A stretch of DNA of 64,000 nt from Amia ocellicauda (Eukaryota > Chordata > Actinopteri > Amiiformes > Amiidae), in contig NC_089866.1 of NCBI RefSeq assembly GCF_036373705.1, positions 4,101,001 through 4,165,000 of the forward strand. The letters run 5' to 3'. A program made the translations under genes and the position numbers. Numbering within the stretch: position 1 is the stretch's first letter; each line of letters opens with the position of its first letter. This document shows, in pieces, positions 26,301 to 36,787 of this stretch. The notes below the pieces were generated by a model that searched no databases, was not told where the DNA came from, and saw nothing but the letters and a program-made list of their open reading frames with translations.

Positions 26301-27058
26301 CTGGTAGATCCTGGTATCGTGAGGAGGCCGTGTGAAAGGTTTGGGTTAGTTTCTTTCAGCAGGAATTGACACTGAAGTCATTCCCACTAAAATCGAACTG
26401 CCTAAATCCCTGTTCAGATCTTTGGCAGATCTTCACAATTCAAACATGTAAGACTGAATAATGGGGTGTTTGCTTTGTAGCACGAGCATTACAATGTTTC
26501 ACAACGTCAACGGTAACCTCTCATTTGTCCCCCTGTTGATTCAGTCTTAATGGGGGTGTGGCGTTCTTACGCAGGCTGGTGTCATTCTGACAATCACTTG
26601 CTGGCAGCCGTGTGTCCAGCGATCGTATTAACTGCAGGCGCCTGCCGTTTGTGTCTCATGCAGGAGGTCCGGAAACAGACGGAGGAGGTGGAGAGGCTGA
26701 AGGCGCTGCTGTCTCAGCACGGCATACAGCACAACACACAGCCAGGTGAGGCGGCCCTTACGGACACTCTCCGCTCAGTGAATATCTGCTGCTTGTAGAC
26801 ATGGCCACTGCCTCAAGTTCCTTACAGTGTAAAGGCTCTGCGGCTCCTTCCCCAGGAAGCTTCGCCAGGCGTTCTTAGGCCTGGTCTGAGAATTGTGTTG
26901 TGAGAGGCACTGCTGATTGTGCACACGTTTATGTGTTTATTCCCTCATGGACAGGAGCCACAGAGCCGCCTAACAGCCATCAGCCCACAACCACCACACC
27001 GGCATCCAAAGAGAGGCACCTGCGTGGCGACACAGGGCTGCTAAGCGACGTGCTCTGA
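23377..27058 (+). CDS. gnptg: GNPTG, gamma subunit of GlcNAc-1-phosphotransferase
   Basis: GNPTG is the soluble Golgi subunit that helps the GNPTAB-encoded alpha/beta subunits recognise lysosomal enzymes and start mannose-6-phosphate tagging. Exons: 23377-23455, 23593-23647, 23823-23881, 23988-24042, 24213-24296, 24392-24485, 24704-24818, 25008-25090, 25351-25476, 26664-26745, 26955-27058. Phases close to give 311 residues. A hydrophobic signal peptide ([15 protein letters not shown]) is followed by [12 protein letters not shown]. The MRH (mannose-6-phosphate receptor homology) domain follows, with [36 protein letters not shown], a cysteine-rich core and [21 protein letters not shown]-glycosylation sequons occur at HNIT and NNTF. 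A DMAP-interaction-like and coiled-coil C-terminus ends [11 protein letters not shown]. The third exon uses the acceptor at 23821-23822, because other nearby AGs break the frame. The segment is shorter than human around VNNPFLP. Confidence 0.95.
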
Positions 27059-28331
27059 GGGAGACGAGAGGAGCGCGGGAGAGAGGCGCCCACAGCCCCG
27101 GGAATGAACAGAGACTGCTGCAGAAAGACATATTTTGTAGTGTGGGAGGAGGTCTGTCCTTAAACAAACTTCCAGGGTCACTGCTGTTCACATGATCAGC
27201 ATTAAGAGTTAAAATATGGTTGGTTTGCAGGGCCAAATGAAAATTGCACATTCACGATTGTGCAGCAGAACGAGACTGGGGTCTTCCTGTTTATGTTCCA
27301 GAGATAACGGTCAGTGCTCAGCGCAGGTGCCAGGGACAGGAAGACAGGCAGTGTAAAGTAGCTGCTCTGTGCTGGTTGTTGACATTTAAATCAGTGGCAT
27401 TACAACATTTCTGCTGTGCAGAAAAACAAAACAAAAAATGGTAACCCTTTTGTATAGTCGGCAAACTTTAATGTCTTAAAAGTAATGCTATGCTGTGATT
27501 TTGGATTAACATGGAACGTCTGACCTGTTAAATTAAAAAATCTTGTAAATGCTGTGCAGGTCTTTTAAGTAAACCCGTGCAAAACAGTTTATTTTCACCC
27601 CAAAGTAGAGAATATAATGTGTTTAATCCTGCGCCTCATTTGGACAAATCCCTGCTAAACCACCGCCTTCTCCGATTATTAAAAGTAATTAAAAGTGTGT
27701 GACTCGCTCTGTGATCCAACTCGGTCACCGCAGACGTGATGTTACAGCTCAGTTCTCGCACACGGTGGCAGAATTCATCTGTCTCCCCCCAACTGTGTCC
27801 TTATCCCCCACTCGTCTGATCACGGAGACCCAAGCATTGTTAGAAGATCACTGCAAACTTTCTTGAATGGTGCTTTTTAAAGCGTTATCTACCATGCTGG
27901 GACAGAGTCGGAAGTGTCCCCATCTCATGCGCCTGGACGTGACCCGACGGCACAGTTTTTCAGAAAGGAAATCTGTTCAGAGTCTCGTGTCTATAATTAC
28001 AATGAGAAAGCCGACACTGCACTAGCGGAGGGTGGGAGTAAGCCAGCTCTAATATTATCCTGTGAGGCACACAGCAAGGGACTTCCCCTAGCATGATGGA
28101 ATCAATGGTATTCGACACATTTAACCCAGAACTCAGTTTAAAGATGAAACAATTACAGAAGGGGGTTGTGATTCACCAGTACAGACTAACACCACATGCC
28201 ACAGAGGGACGGTCACAGAACGGCTGTCCCAGCTCCCTCCCGTCCGTCGCCATCAAAGCAAACTAGAGCCGCAGTTCAGGATTTGGAAACGTAGATCAGA
28301 GACATCTAGTCACTACCCAACGCAGCAAGCA
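27059..28331. other. Convergent 3' regions of gnptg and the ATF gene
   Basis: No coding sequence is seen. An ATTAAA at 27532-27537 on the + strand is a possible gnptg poly(A) signal. AATAAA on the minus strand at 27593-27588 is a possible signal for the ATF gene. The two predicted ends would overlap by a short distance. Confidence 0.5.
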
Positions 28332-29090
28332 TCAGTTATCTCCCGTCTTGCGCTCTACAGCAGAGTCACAGCTACCAGTGCCACCCTGGTCCGCCCCCGC
28401 GCTCCGGATCTCGGTCAGCAGGCCTCTCAGACACCGGGTCTCGGCCGCCAGCGAGGCCAGTCTCTCCCGCAGCGCCTTGTTCCTGCAGAGCAGCTCGCCC
28501 AGCTCCCCTTCCAGCACTGCTCTCTTGGTCCTCTGCTTCTGGCGATACCGGGTCGCTGCGGTTTTGTTCTGCTCCTTCTTCTTGTGCTTGCGGTTAGGGT
28601 TGGCAGAGGAGGGAGCGGCAGTGGCCTCCGTCACTCTACACGGAGAGCCGCCCCCACGGAGGATTTTGGGCGGGCAGTGAGCGGGATGTTTCAGCGGTAC
28701 CTGGCCCCGGTCATCACACTCTGAACTCTCGGCGTCGGAGGGAGCTGCCGGCCCGGTGCTGCTCAACAAAGAATCGTAGGCCAGTTTCACCACCCTCACG
28801 GGTGCGTACGCCAGGAGCCTGCTGGGCTGAGCGGAGGCCAGGGCATACGGGCCGTTGGCTCTATGCACCGGAGAGTCCGGGGAGCGGGGAGGCGTGTAGG
28901 GAGCCACCTGATCGCTGGCCCAGTCCCGCCACGCTGGCGACCCTCCGTCTGCAGGAGGAGCGGCTGAGATTTCGGCCTGGACTTTCACACCCCTCCGCAC
29001 CCCCCGCGGGAGGTCCTCGGAGGGCATCGGCCCATCTTCGATGAGGCTATCCAGGAGGTAGACGTCCATCCTCTCGCCCATCCAGTCCAT
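28332..29090 (-). CDS. ATF4/ATF5-family bZIP transcription factor, 252 residues
   Basis: The protein should bind C/EBP-ATF or CRE-type DNA as a dimer in the integrated stress response. It opens MDWMGERMDVYLLDSL, matching the DWM-E-MD box near the N-terminal third of ATF4 and ATF5. The middle is Pro/Ser-rich with an acidic SDAESSECDD patch. The C-terminus has a basic region KKKEQNKTAATRYRQKQR, very close to ATF4, then a leucine zipper with several substitutions. The coding part is on one exon whose acceptor CAG is at 29104-29102, just 11 bases before the ATG. A codon-free 5' exon probably lies near 30311. The protein is shorter than ATF4 (about 350) and ATF5 (about 280). I cannot decide between the two from sequence alone; synteny suggests a third member (see findings). 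Confidence 0.88.
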   Translation of the reverse strand: MDWMGERMDVYLLDSLIEDGPMPSEDLPRGVRRGVKVQAEISAAPPADGGSPAWRDWASDQVAPYTPPRSPDSPVHRANGPYALASAQPSRLLAYAPVRVVKLAYDSLLSSTGPAAPSDAESSECDDRGQVPLKHPAHCPPKILRGGGSPCRVTEATAAPSSANPNRKHKKKEQNKTAATRYRQKQRTKRAVLEGELGELLCRNKALRERLASLAAETRCLRGLLTEIRSAGADQGGTGSCDSAVERKTGDN

Positions 29091-30130
29091 CTCAGAGATG
29101 CCTGCAAAATTAAACGCAAGTTCTCTCTACCCTGGTACCCTCTACTAACCCACCCACCCTGCAAGATCTCAAAAAACATCTCAGAAGTTCACACCCTCAT
29201 TCAGTTTACAATGGAATACATCCTCACCTAAGGCAGATATTTAAATGAAACCCTTAGGTGCCTACTGGGAAGCACTGTTAGAGGAGTTGGGCCAGTTGCC
29301 GCAGGAGTATAAAAGTAATGAGGCGCCTGTATTGAAATACCATGAATGAGAACAGGTGGTGGATGCAACATGGTAACCTGGAAAAGTGAAGTATAGAGAC
29401 CAGTAGCCAAGACCTACTTTGTGAGCCAGACTGGAGGAGACTGTGAGAAGCTGACGCTGCCCCCCCCTCTGGCTCGCAGTGTCCACCGGGACCAGTCAGG
29501 GCACCCAGCAGCATCTCGGGCTCAGCGGTCAGTGAAACAAGTTCTGGATACAGGCTCTCTGGCCACAGCGTCTCTGTCCACTCCATGGGCGCGGGTCAGG
29601 GCGGCGAAGGCTCCGGCTGGGACTGACCCACGGGGGTAAGAGGTCTTCTCCGGCAAGGCACGAGTCACAAGGTGGGCGGAGGTGCCATCGTGAAGCCTGC
29701 GGAACACAGCGGGACATGCACACAGACAAGACAGGAGACCGGAGAGGACCGGCCTCCGTCAGGAAATGCTGAGCAGCTGTACAGAATAGGCTGTCACTAT
29801 CAGGAGGTTTAGATGTGTTGTAATATGATTAATTATTCACTAAATTCAGTCCAAAACTAAAATTAAAGGACTCTAGAATTGAAATGTAGTCTTAAATCTA
29901 AAGTAAAGGAGGTTTTAGCTTAGTTTTTAATACAGCTCATCCAAAGAGGCCAGCAAAGGAAATGTGCTAAAGCTGCGTTGCAATGTGCTGTGCAATCATT
30001 ACCCTGCCGGCGCCGGCACCCCCACCCCCCCCACAGCATGCCTGTCTTTTTCCTGCACTCATGGCAAGGAAACATCAGTAACATACAATGAAAATCTAAT
30101 TCCGTTTAGAGAAAAATCTATTCTTGAAAA

Positions 30131-30131
30131 A

Positions 30132-30165
<34 letters not shown>
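30131..30165. repeat. (CT)n(CA)n microsatellite
   Basis: A CT run passes directly into a CA run of about 12 units, inside the intron of the ATF gene. Confidence 0.95.
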
Positions 30166-30310
30166 CACCCTTCTGCAGCTTCTTTAAATACATATCTTTT
30201 GATAAATGCCTCTATATGTACAATACTAAACTTTCACTTCCCTCACACAACATGCCCACAAAATCTCCCAGCAGTGGAGATTCCCCGCGCAGGATTCCCA
30301 GGATACTCAC

Positions 30311-30420
30311 TCCATGTTGGGGTGTGGGTGCTGGACGGTCTAGGCGAGGGAGTCCATGGCAGAGTGCAGCCGCCGTGCCCGACCCAAGGACACTGACAGC
30401 GCGCTCCAGCCGACTCGGCA
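30311..30420 (-). other. Probable 5' exon of the ATF gene with short upstream ORFs
   Basis: A GTGAGT donor on the minus strand at 30310-30305 ends a candidate 5' exon. It contains ATG-GAC-TCC-CTC-GCC-TAG at 30357-30340 and a second ATG at 30315-30313. When spliced to the acceptor before 29101, that second frame reads ATG-GAG-CAT-CTC-TGA and stops one base before the main ATG. Short upstream ORFs are characteristic of ATF4 and ATF5. The exon start is a guess and the splice is a model without transcript support. Confidence 0.5.
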
Positions 30421-30442
30421 CACTCTCCCAGCCCTGCGGCGG

Positions 30443-30532
30443 ATTGGCCAGCAGACCACCAATCACAGAACCGCAGCCCACTGCCTCTGCCAATCAGAGG
30501 AGCCTCAAACTGCAGCACGGGGATGTGATTGG
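30443..30532 (-). promoter_or_regulatory. Cluster of four CCAAT boxes, likely ATF gene promoter
   Basis: CCAAT occurs on the + strand at 30459-30463 and 30490-30494 and on the - strand at 30447-30443 and 30532-30528, within 90 bases of GC-rich DNA. It lies just upstream of the candidate first exon. NF-Y clusters of this kind mark TATA-less stress-gene promoters. No TATA box was seen. Confidence 0.5.
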
Positions 30533-30899
30533 GCTCAGATTACAGGATCTGTAAGCAATCCACAGCAGGATTGTTTTTCTCCCCCTTTTATGCTTTCCAG
30601 CCACTTCCCACTTAACTCATTAAACCGGAGACTACAAAACTAAAGATTGACAGATTGCACCAAAGAACAGCAACATGATGCAATTTAAGGCAATTCTGGG
30701 CCATCCAGGCTGGTGTTTTCTGCATCACAGGCTGTACAAACTGGAAACAAAGGGATGAAGAAGATTGGAGTGGTTTATATCCCTGTTAAGCAATGAGCTG
30801 TTAGTTTTTAATTATTGGACTAGTTTAATTTAATCTGTAATGTTGTGAACCGAGTAGTTTGAAGCAAGAAACTTAAAATAAACACTCACACACGTTTAA

Positions 30900-33800
30900 G
30901 ATCAAAAATTATTTTAATTCCCATAATGATAATAAAAATAATTCCATGAATTCTGTAAACCATTGCATAAATGCTATAGTGTAAAAATTTTAACAAGTGT
31001 TAACAATTTTAAACCATACACTACAAGTAAATGATTATGCATTATAAATAATGCCTTCTACTTTTTAAGAAAAAAAGCCATTCCGGTCTTCAATCTCTTC
31101 TATAGACACTCAGCTACACCATGTAAAGGCTTCCATAAATTAAACATATGAAAAATCCCATAATATGCAATTAAGGTCTTATGTTGACAACACGTACACA
31201 AAATTAATATACTGACAGTAATATTTCTAGGAATATTTAAACACTAATTAGGATATGAGCTATTCTATATATCAATACATAACAAAATAAGGGATATGTT
31301 TCAATCTCTATAATAAAAGGTCTACCCCAATTCAATAATGCAAGTAAATCTATGAAATGCAGCTTAAAGTCTGTAAGAACTTAACACCTTTCTTTATTCT
31401 ACAGTTATTACTGTAAAACCCTGAGAAAATAAACTGAATTCTTTTTCCCCCTCTTCATATCGTTAGGCTGATAAATACGCAAACTTGAAAAGCTGCATTC
31501 ACATTAAATTCTTATTTCATACTTTTGAGTTTGTATTTTATAGCCATTTCACAAAACTAATGCTACATCTAAATAATTTAAACGTTCTGCTTTTCAGAGT
31601 GGGCTATATTCAATTTGTGAATGGTACATTCAAGGTTGGGTTTAAATATAGAAAAAACTAGAATGTAAAAAAAAAACATCAGAAAAAACTAATTATAGGG
31701 AACAGTGGTTCCAGTAATTTTAACATCATTTAACATTTTTGTTATCCTTTAAGAAGAGAATTCATATTTAATGCTTTGATAAACTTTATATTCTAAAATT
31801 CTTGGAAATTCTAGTCAAAACAGAGCTTTAGGTTTCCATACAGGATTGCATAAAAGTCCTCAAATTTAGTAACAATAATACCAACAAAAAAACAAAAAAA
31901 ATTCATGTGAATGCAAGATCATTCACACCCAAGACTTTATACTTTTCAAATACAGTTCATTTAAAAGCTGCAAACAGTGAGATCTCCATCGGGTGTGTTT
32001 CTCTAGTGACAGTTGCCTGCTTTATAGATCTGAAGTTCTCTCGGGGGGTTTGCATGCATAAAACTGAAGAAATACAAATAAATAAGCCCTGGAGTAAGTG
32101 CTGTGCTGTAATCCTAGGGTGGCAGATGTAGGCAGGACGGGGCACGGTGGGACACAGAGGCATTGTGGGAACGGTTCGGGGAATAAGTGGTTCGCACTGA
32201 CTCAGCATAAGCACCTAGTTACGATACTGGCCAGGATACCACAGTGAACACCAATACAGTCCAATACCAGCTCAACCAGAGGGGCATCACAGGAGACTGG
32301 GTTTCCTGTGACACCAGCTTTGATCTCCGGCAAGAATCGCTTAATACCATTCCAGGCCCAGACCACAACGACCGACCTCGGCACCGTTCTCCAGCTCCAC
32401 CCATGGTAGAGCTTAACTACAGTGGACTGCCACGCTCAACAGTTCATAGTCGTGTAAGGTGTGCAGGACCACCGAGCTAGCCTCCCCCGGGGTAAGTAAA
32501 GGCAGGAGGGGAGTTGTAAGTCCTAAGACCCCCAACAGAAACCGCTGGGCTGCCTTGTCGCATGAGGCACTGAGAAAACACGCTGAATCACTAGCAGCCC
32601 TTATGAAAGGGGTTGGGGGGAAAAACACAGTTGGCACATGATACGGGTGCATCTGTGCCTGGATGAGGGGACAAGCCACCGTCCACCACCAACATCTACA
32701 GTGCTGTCCAGGTCACCTCTGGCCAGGCCACAGCAGCACAAACGTGGCATCTTCATACCGAAGGCAAGCCCTCAAGACGATGTAGAGGTACAGTGCAAAA
32801 GCAAAAGAAAAACCAGACATTTCCTGATCACACCTGATCTTGAAATGAAAGAATCAAACAGACCTTTCGGTTGAAACTGCAGTTTCTTTCGGAATCGTGA
32901 GAATGAACTCCCTTAATTTTTTAACCAAGAAATATGAATGACGTGAATGACTCAAGGGAAACAGACTTTTCTGGCTCCACTGTAAAGCATCTCTGCTCTC
33001 GCACAGCCCCTTCACTGGCATCTCTTGCCCGTATCCTGCAAGAGACTGGAACCAAACGTTGAATGTTTCCTGAGAAAAGAACAAAAACTTTGCCACGAAA
33101 CACCAAGCAAGCTACCAGCAAGCAAACTGAAAGGCTAGGAGCTGGAGCGCTCTCTTTAGCAAGGAGAAGCTAGAGGGAACAGTCACCCAGGGAGAGCTCC
33201 CCTCTCCTCCTCCACAGACATCAGACAAGGTTATGAATCGTAGACCCGTCTTCACTTGTTTTTACTACCCTTGCCACTGGTCCGAGGGTTTCCTCCCCAG
33301 GGACCACCCTGCCCCCACAGCTGCAGTGTGAAAATCCGGTTCATTCATGTTCGCCCTGCGCCCTTTCAACACAAACGGGAGATCCAAACCGCGTCTGAGC
33401 GGCAACGTTTACGCAGGTCTATCCGGGAGCGCGCGGTGTCGTTCAGGACACGGGGCTTTTTTGTTTGAGGTGGAAACTGCAGCTGCCTCTGTTGCTGCGA
33501 CTCCGGCCCACCTGCATTGCCCAGAGAAGGGTCGGTCTAAATCTCTTCCCAGATCATAACTGGTCAAAGGAGCCACTCTAGTGGCATTTCTGAAAATACA
33601 GCCACAAAGATACAAGCACCATTTTGGGGGGGGGAGAACAAATAAAATAAAAATACATGAATAACTCAAATGGATTGGTAACATTTCTTGCTAGTTTATG
33701 TACTTCTGGTTGTAGAATTAAATATAAAATCTATATATTGTGAATGGCGATCATAATAAACCAGTCAAGTGAAAACTAAAGAAAGCACCTTACAGTCCAA

Positions 33801-36787
33801 ATATATTTACTCCCGACTGCAAATAGTAGTGCACAACCATTAATATGCAATATAGATTAAGAGGCTTACAAATAAGTGAGTTTAGCACAAAATAAAAACT
33901 GTACTATTCTGTTTTACCAAGTACTGATCCGTATGGCCACTTAAGAATTTCAACACAAAATTCATTAATTTCTCCAACATTTCTTCACAATTAACTGCTG
34001 CCAGTTTAAACTGCCATGTATTTTTGTGTTGCTTTTTTCCCCAACTTGTGCATTAAATAATTACACACACGAGAAAAAAAAAGAAAAAAAACAAAACAGA
34101 GCATTATTGTTATACATGTTCTGATACACAATACACAATTGAACATGACATTAAGTTTGGTCATTTCTCAAAAATCATGTTCTAGCCATTTCTTGCTTAG
34201 AATGTTACAATAATAATAATTAAAAGAAAAGAACAATCACAAAATAATCATTGTAGAACAGTAAAGGTCTTTGGCAAAAAACTACAAAAATGGGCTAAAA
34301 GTCCATTAATATTGTCAGCAAAAGCAGTTGGCATAGTCATTTAGATTAAACAAGGGAAGATATATATTTCATGATACCATTTTTTTTATTACTATTGTTA
34401 AATATTTGAAAGTGACACTAAACACGAACTAAAAGCTATAGCACTTTGGTTTATTTAATACAAATGCATCAGCTGTAAAAGTCTAGTCCTCAGCACAGAA
34501 ATGTCTTCAAGCTGCACGAGATCATTTGAATCTAATAATTTGTTGATTAACACTCAATTATAAAAGCTTTTAACGGAACAGATGAAAAGCTGGCCGTGTG
34601 AACTGGGTTATGCAAGAGCTGTCGGACCCCCACACGGGCTGAAAAAATAAACTTTGCTCCACTTTTAAAGTACTAGGTTGCATTTTGGATCCGACTGAAA
34701 TGAGTGCCTGGGGAAGAAAAAAAAAAACCTAACATAGTCTTTGCTTTTGTATTCCTGATGATCATCGTATATATTTGCATGTTTAAGTAGTAGTAGATGA
34801 ATTTGCCAACGATCTGACCAACAAGTGAATAAAAAAAAAAAGATCTAAAGCTTTCATTGTATTATAAATTAAACGACAACTGAACAACTTGTAACAAGAA
34901 CCTACAGCTATTCTATGATGATGTGTTATTCTTATATTTTTGCACTAGTGATATACCTTGCCATGTAATGAAATTAACTGGCCGATATAAAATCTTCTGG
35001 TCTGTCGTGCAAATGGACTCCGGTGCAATTCAGGTTTTTGTTTTTTGTTTTTTAAAAAGGTTTTGTTCCTTAAAATCTACACAGATATCTCCCAGCACAA
35101 CGCATGTCAAAATCAGGAATGGGAAAATCTCCTCTTTCTGCTGAACGTACTCATTGCTGTAAATATTAAAGGACCATATATAGAGTAAAGAATATGAACA
35201 CAAATACTTTTTTGTGAACACAGTAGTAGGTCATTTCAATTAGTTTAACCTAAGCACATTACACGGTCGCATTTGACAACACAGATTACAGAATTTAACA
35301 CCATTGATTTCTTCTGTAAAGACAGTACAGAATTATATTTTTTCCACATTTAAAACAAAAACAAACAAAACAAAAAACAGTGCCAGTTTTTACACACACA
35401 TTAAGATATCCTGAATTGCATACTCCTAACCAAGTAAATTAAAGATGGTTAACACTTTGAACTGATACTGTAGCGACACCAATAAAAACACCAAAATGAA
35501 GCACCATTGCCCATTAGACATTGAAAATGGGGACAGGACTTGTAAGCCTGGCGTCAGGATCCCACACTGACAAGATCAATGTTCTTGTTTAGATTGAAAT
35601 GCCTATAGAGGAGAACCCAAAGTGGTTCACAGGCAATTCTACAGTAAGTTTTTATTGTTGGTTTGTTTTTCTGATTTCAAAATGCAATTAATATTTGACT
35701 GAAATTTGTACAAGCTTATCGTTACCTGTAGCCATTTTACTACAATCTTGAGTTGCTCACAGATGCTTAAGATTTTCTGTGCAAGGCACTTAAAAGAACG
35801 AGTGGCCAAGTATCAGGTATGTTCACAACAGTTCCAAGAGGCTAGGAGTTATACAAAACATTTCTCTACAAAAACAGTTACAAAGCACCACAGGGCTGGT
35901 ACCTGCAGCTGTTAGAAGTAAAAAGTTGGTTCCTCCAACAACAAAATATATATATAAAAAAAAAAAAAAAAAAAAAAAATTTAAATGGCAATTGATTTCC
36001 TAAATGCTTTAGCATATGTGCCTTTATGATATCACTATACTTGCTGGTTATGCTTATAAGCATTAAACATTTGCACTTGTTTATTTTTTTTATTTTTTTA
36101 TTTTGATTCAAAAATGTAAAAATCCTAATCAAGTTCAACAATACTAATATTAATATTTATTTATTAAGTACTATTTTGTTTTTTAGAATATGAAATCTTT
36201 AACAATATATTTACTATACCATGATTTAACAGTAAGAAATTGAATATGAAATATTCTATTATGTTTCACAGTACACAAACAAAAGCTTCATATAATAGCA
36301 TATTTAGAGAAAATGAAATAAAACTAAAAACAAACAAAAATAATTCTACAAAGCAGCTTGAAGCAATTTTCTAAAGTAACTTTTTAACAAATCCCCAGGT
36401 CAACAAAGTGCTTTTACAAGAAATCAATCTTCTTCACATAACTAGTAGCGCTAACAGTGTTTGACTGACACCTTTAATCAAATGTGTTATCAATTATCAC
36501 ATGCGGTATTGGAATGGGAATTATATAGACCTAAGTAATCAAAATGAGCTGAGGGGGAGCTTCTGAAATATCACAATGCTCACGAATCCTGACAGACCCC
36601 CTGGATGATTTGAGATCCACAGATGTATCAGTCAAACACCATTAATAATTTCTAATAAAACTATCAATTCAATTACTATATGAAATACTGAGAACACAAA
36701 ATGCTGTACTTAAACTGTTAACATAATATATTAGTAGTAGTTCTTCAAAGAGCTAGATCCAGAACGGGTACCTTGAATATCTCTACA
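30900..36787 (-). other. Probable long 3'UTR of unkl
   Basis: About 5.9 kb of AT-rich DNA past the unkl stop codon shows no coding potential on either strand. It is simplest to read this as unkl 3'UTR plus flank, but the true end is unknown. Variant hexamers are present, for example ATTAAA on the minus strand near 30915 and AATAAA near 31396. A poly(A/T) run of more than 20 bases lies at 35957-35979, and a relatively GC-richer island at about 32130-33560 is unexplained. Confidence 0.45.
35957..35979. repeat. Poly(A) tract
   Basis: A run of A on the + strand follows a short TA repeat, in the predicted unkl 3' region. On the transcript strand it is poly(U), so it is not a retroposed poly(A) tail of unkl itself. 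Confidence 0.9.

Noticed and set aside
28348-28680. 110-residue + strand frame and similar long frames opposite coding exons
   Set aside because: Shadow of the GC-rich ATF coding exon on the other strand.
30243-30518. Open minus-strand frame of 91 residues upstream of the ATF gene as an N-terminal extension
   Set aside because: It could splice in frame with the coding exon, but it runs through the CCAAT cluster, has no ATF-like sequence and would replace the upstream-ORF layout. More likely chance in GC-rich DNA.
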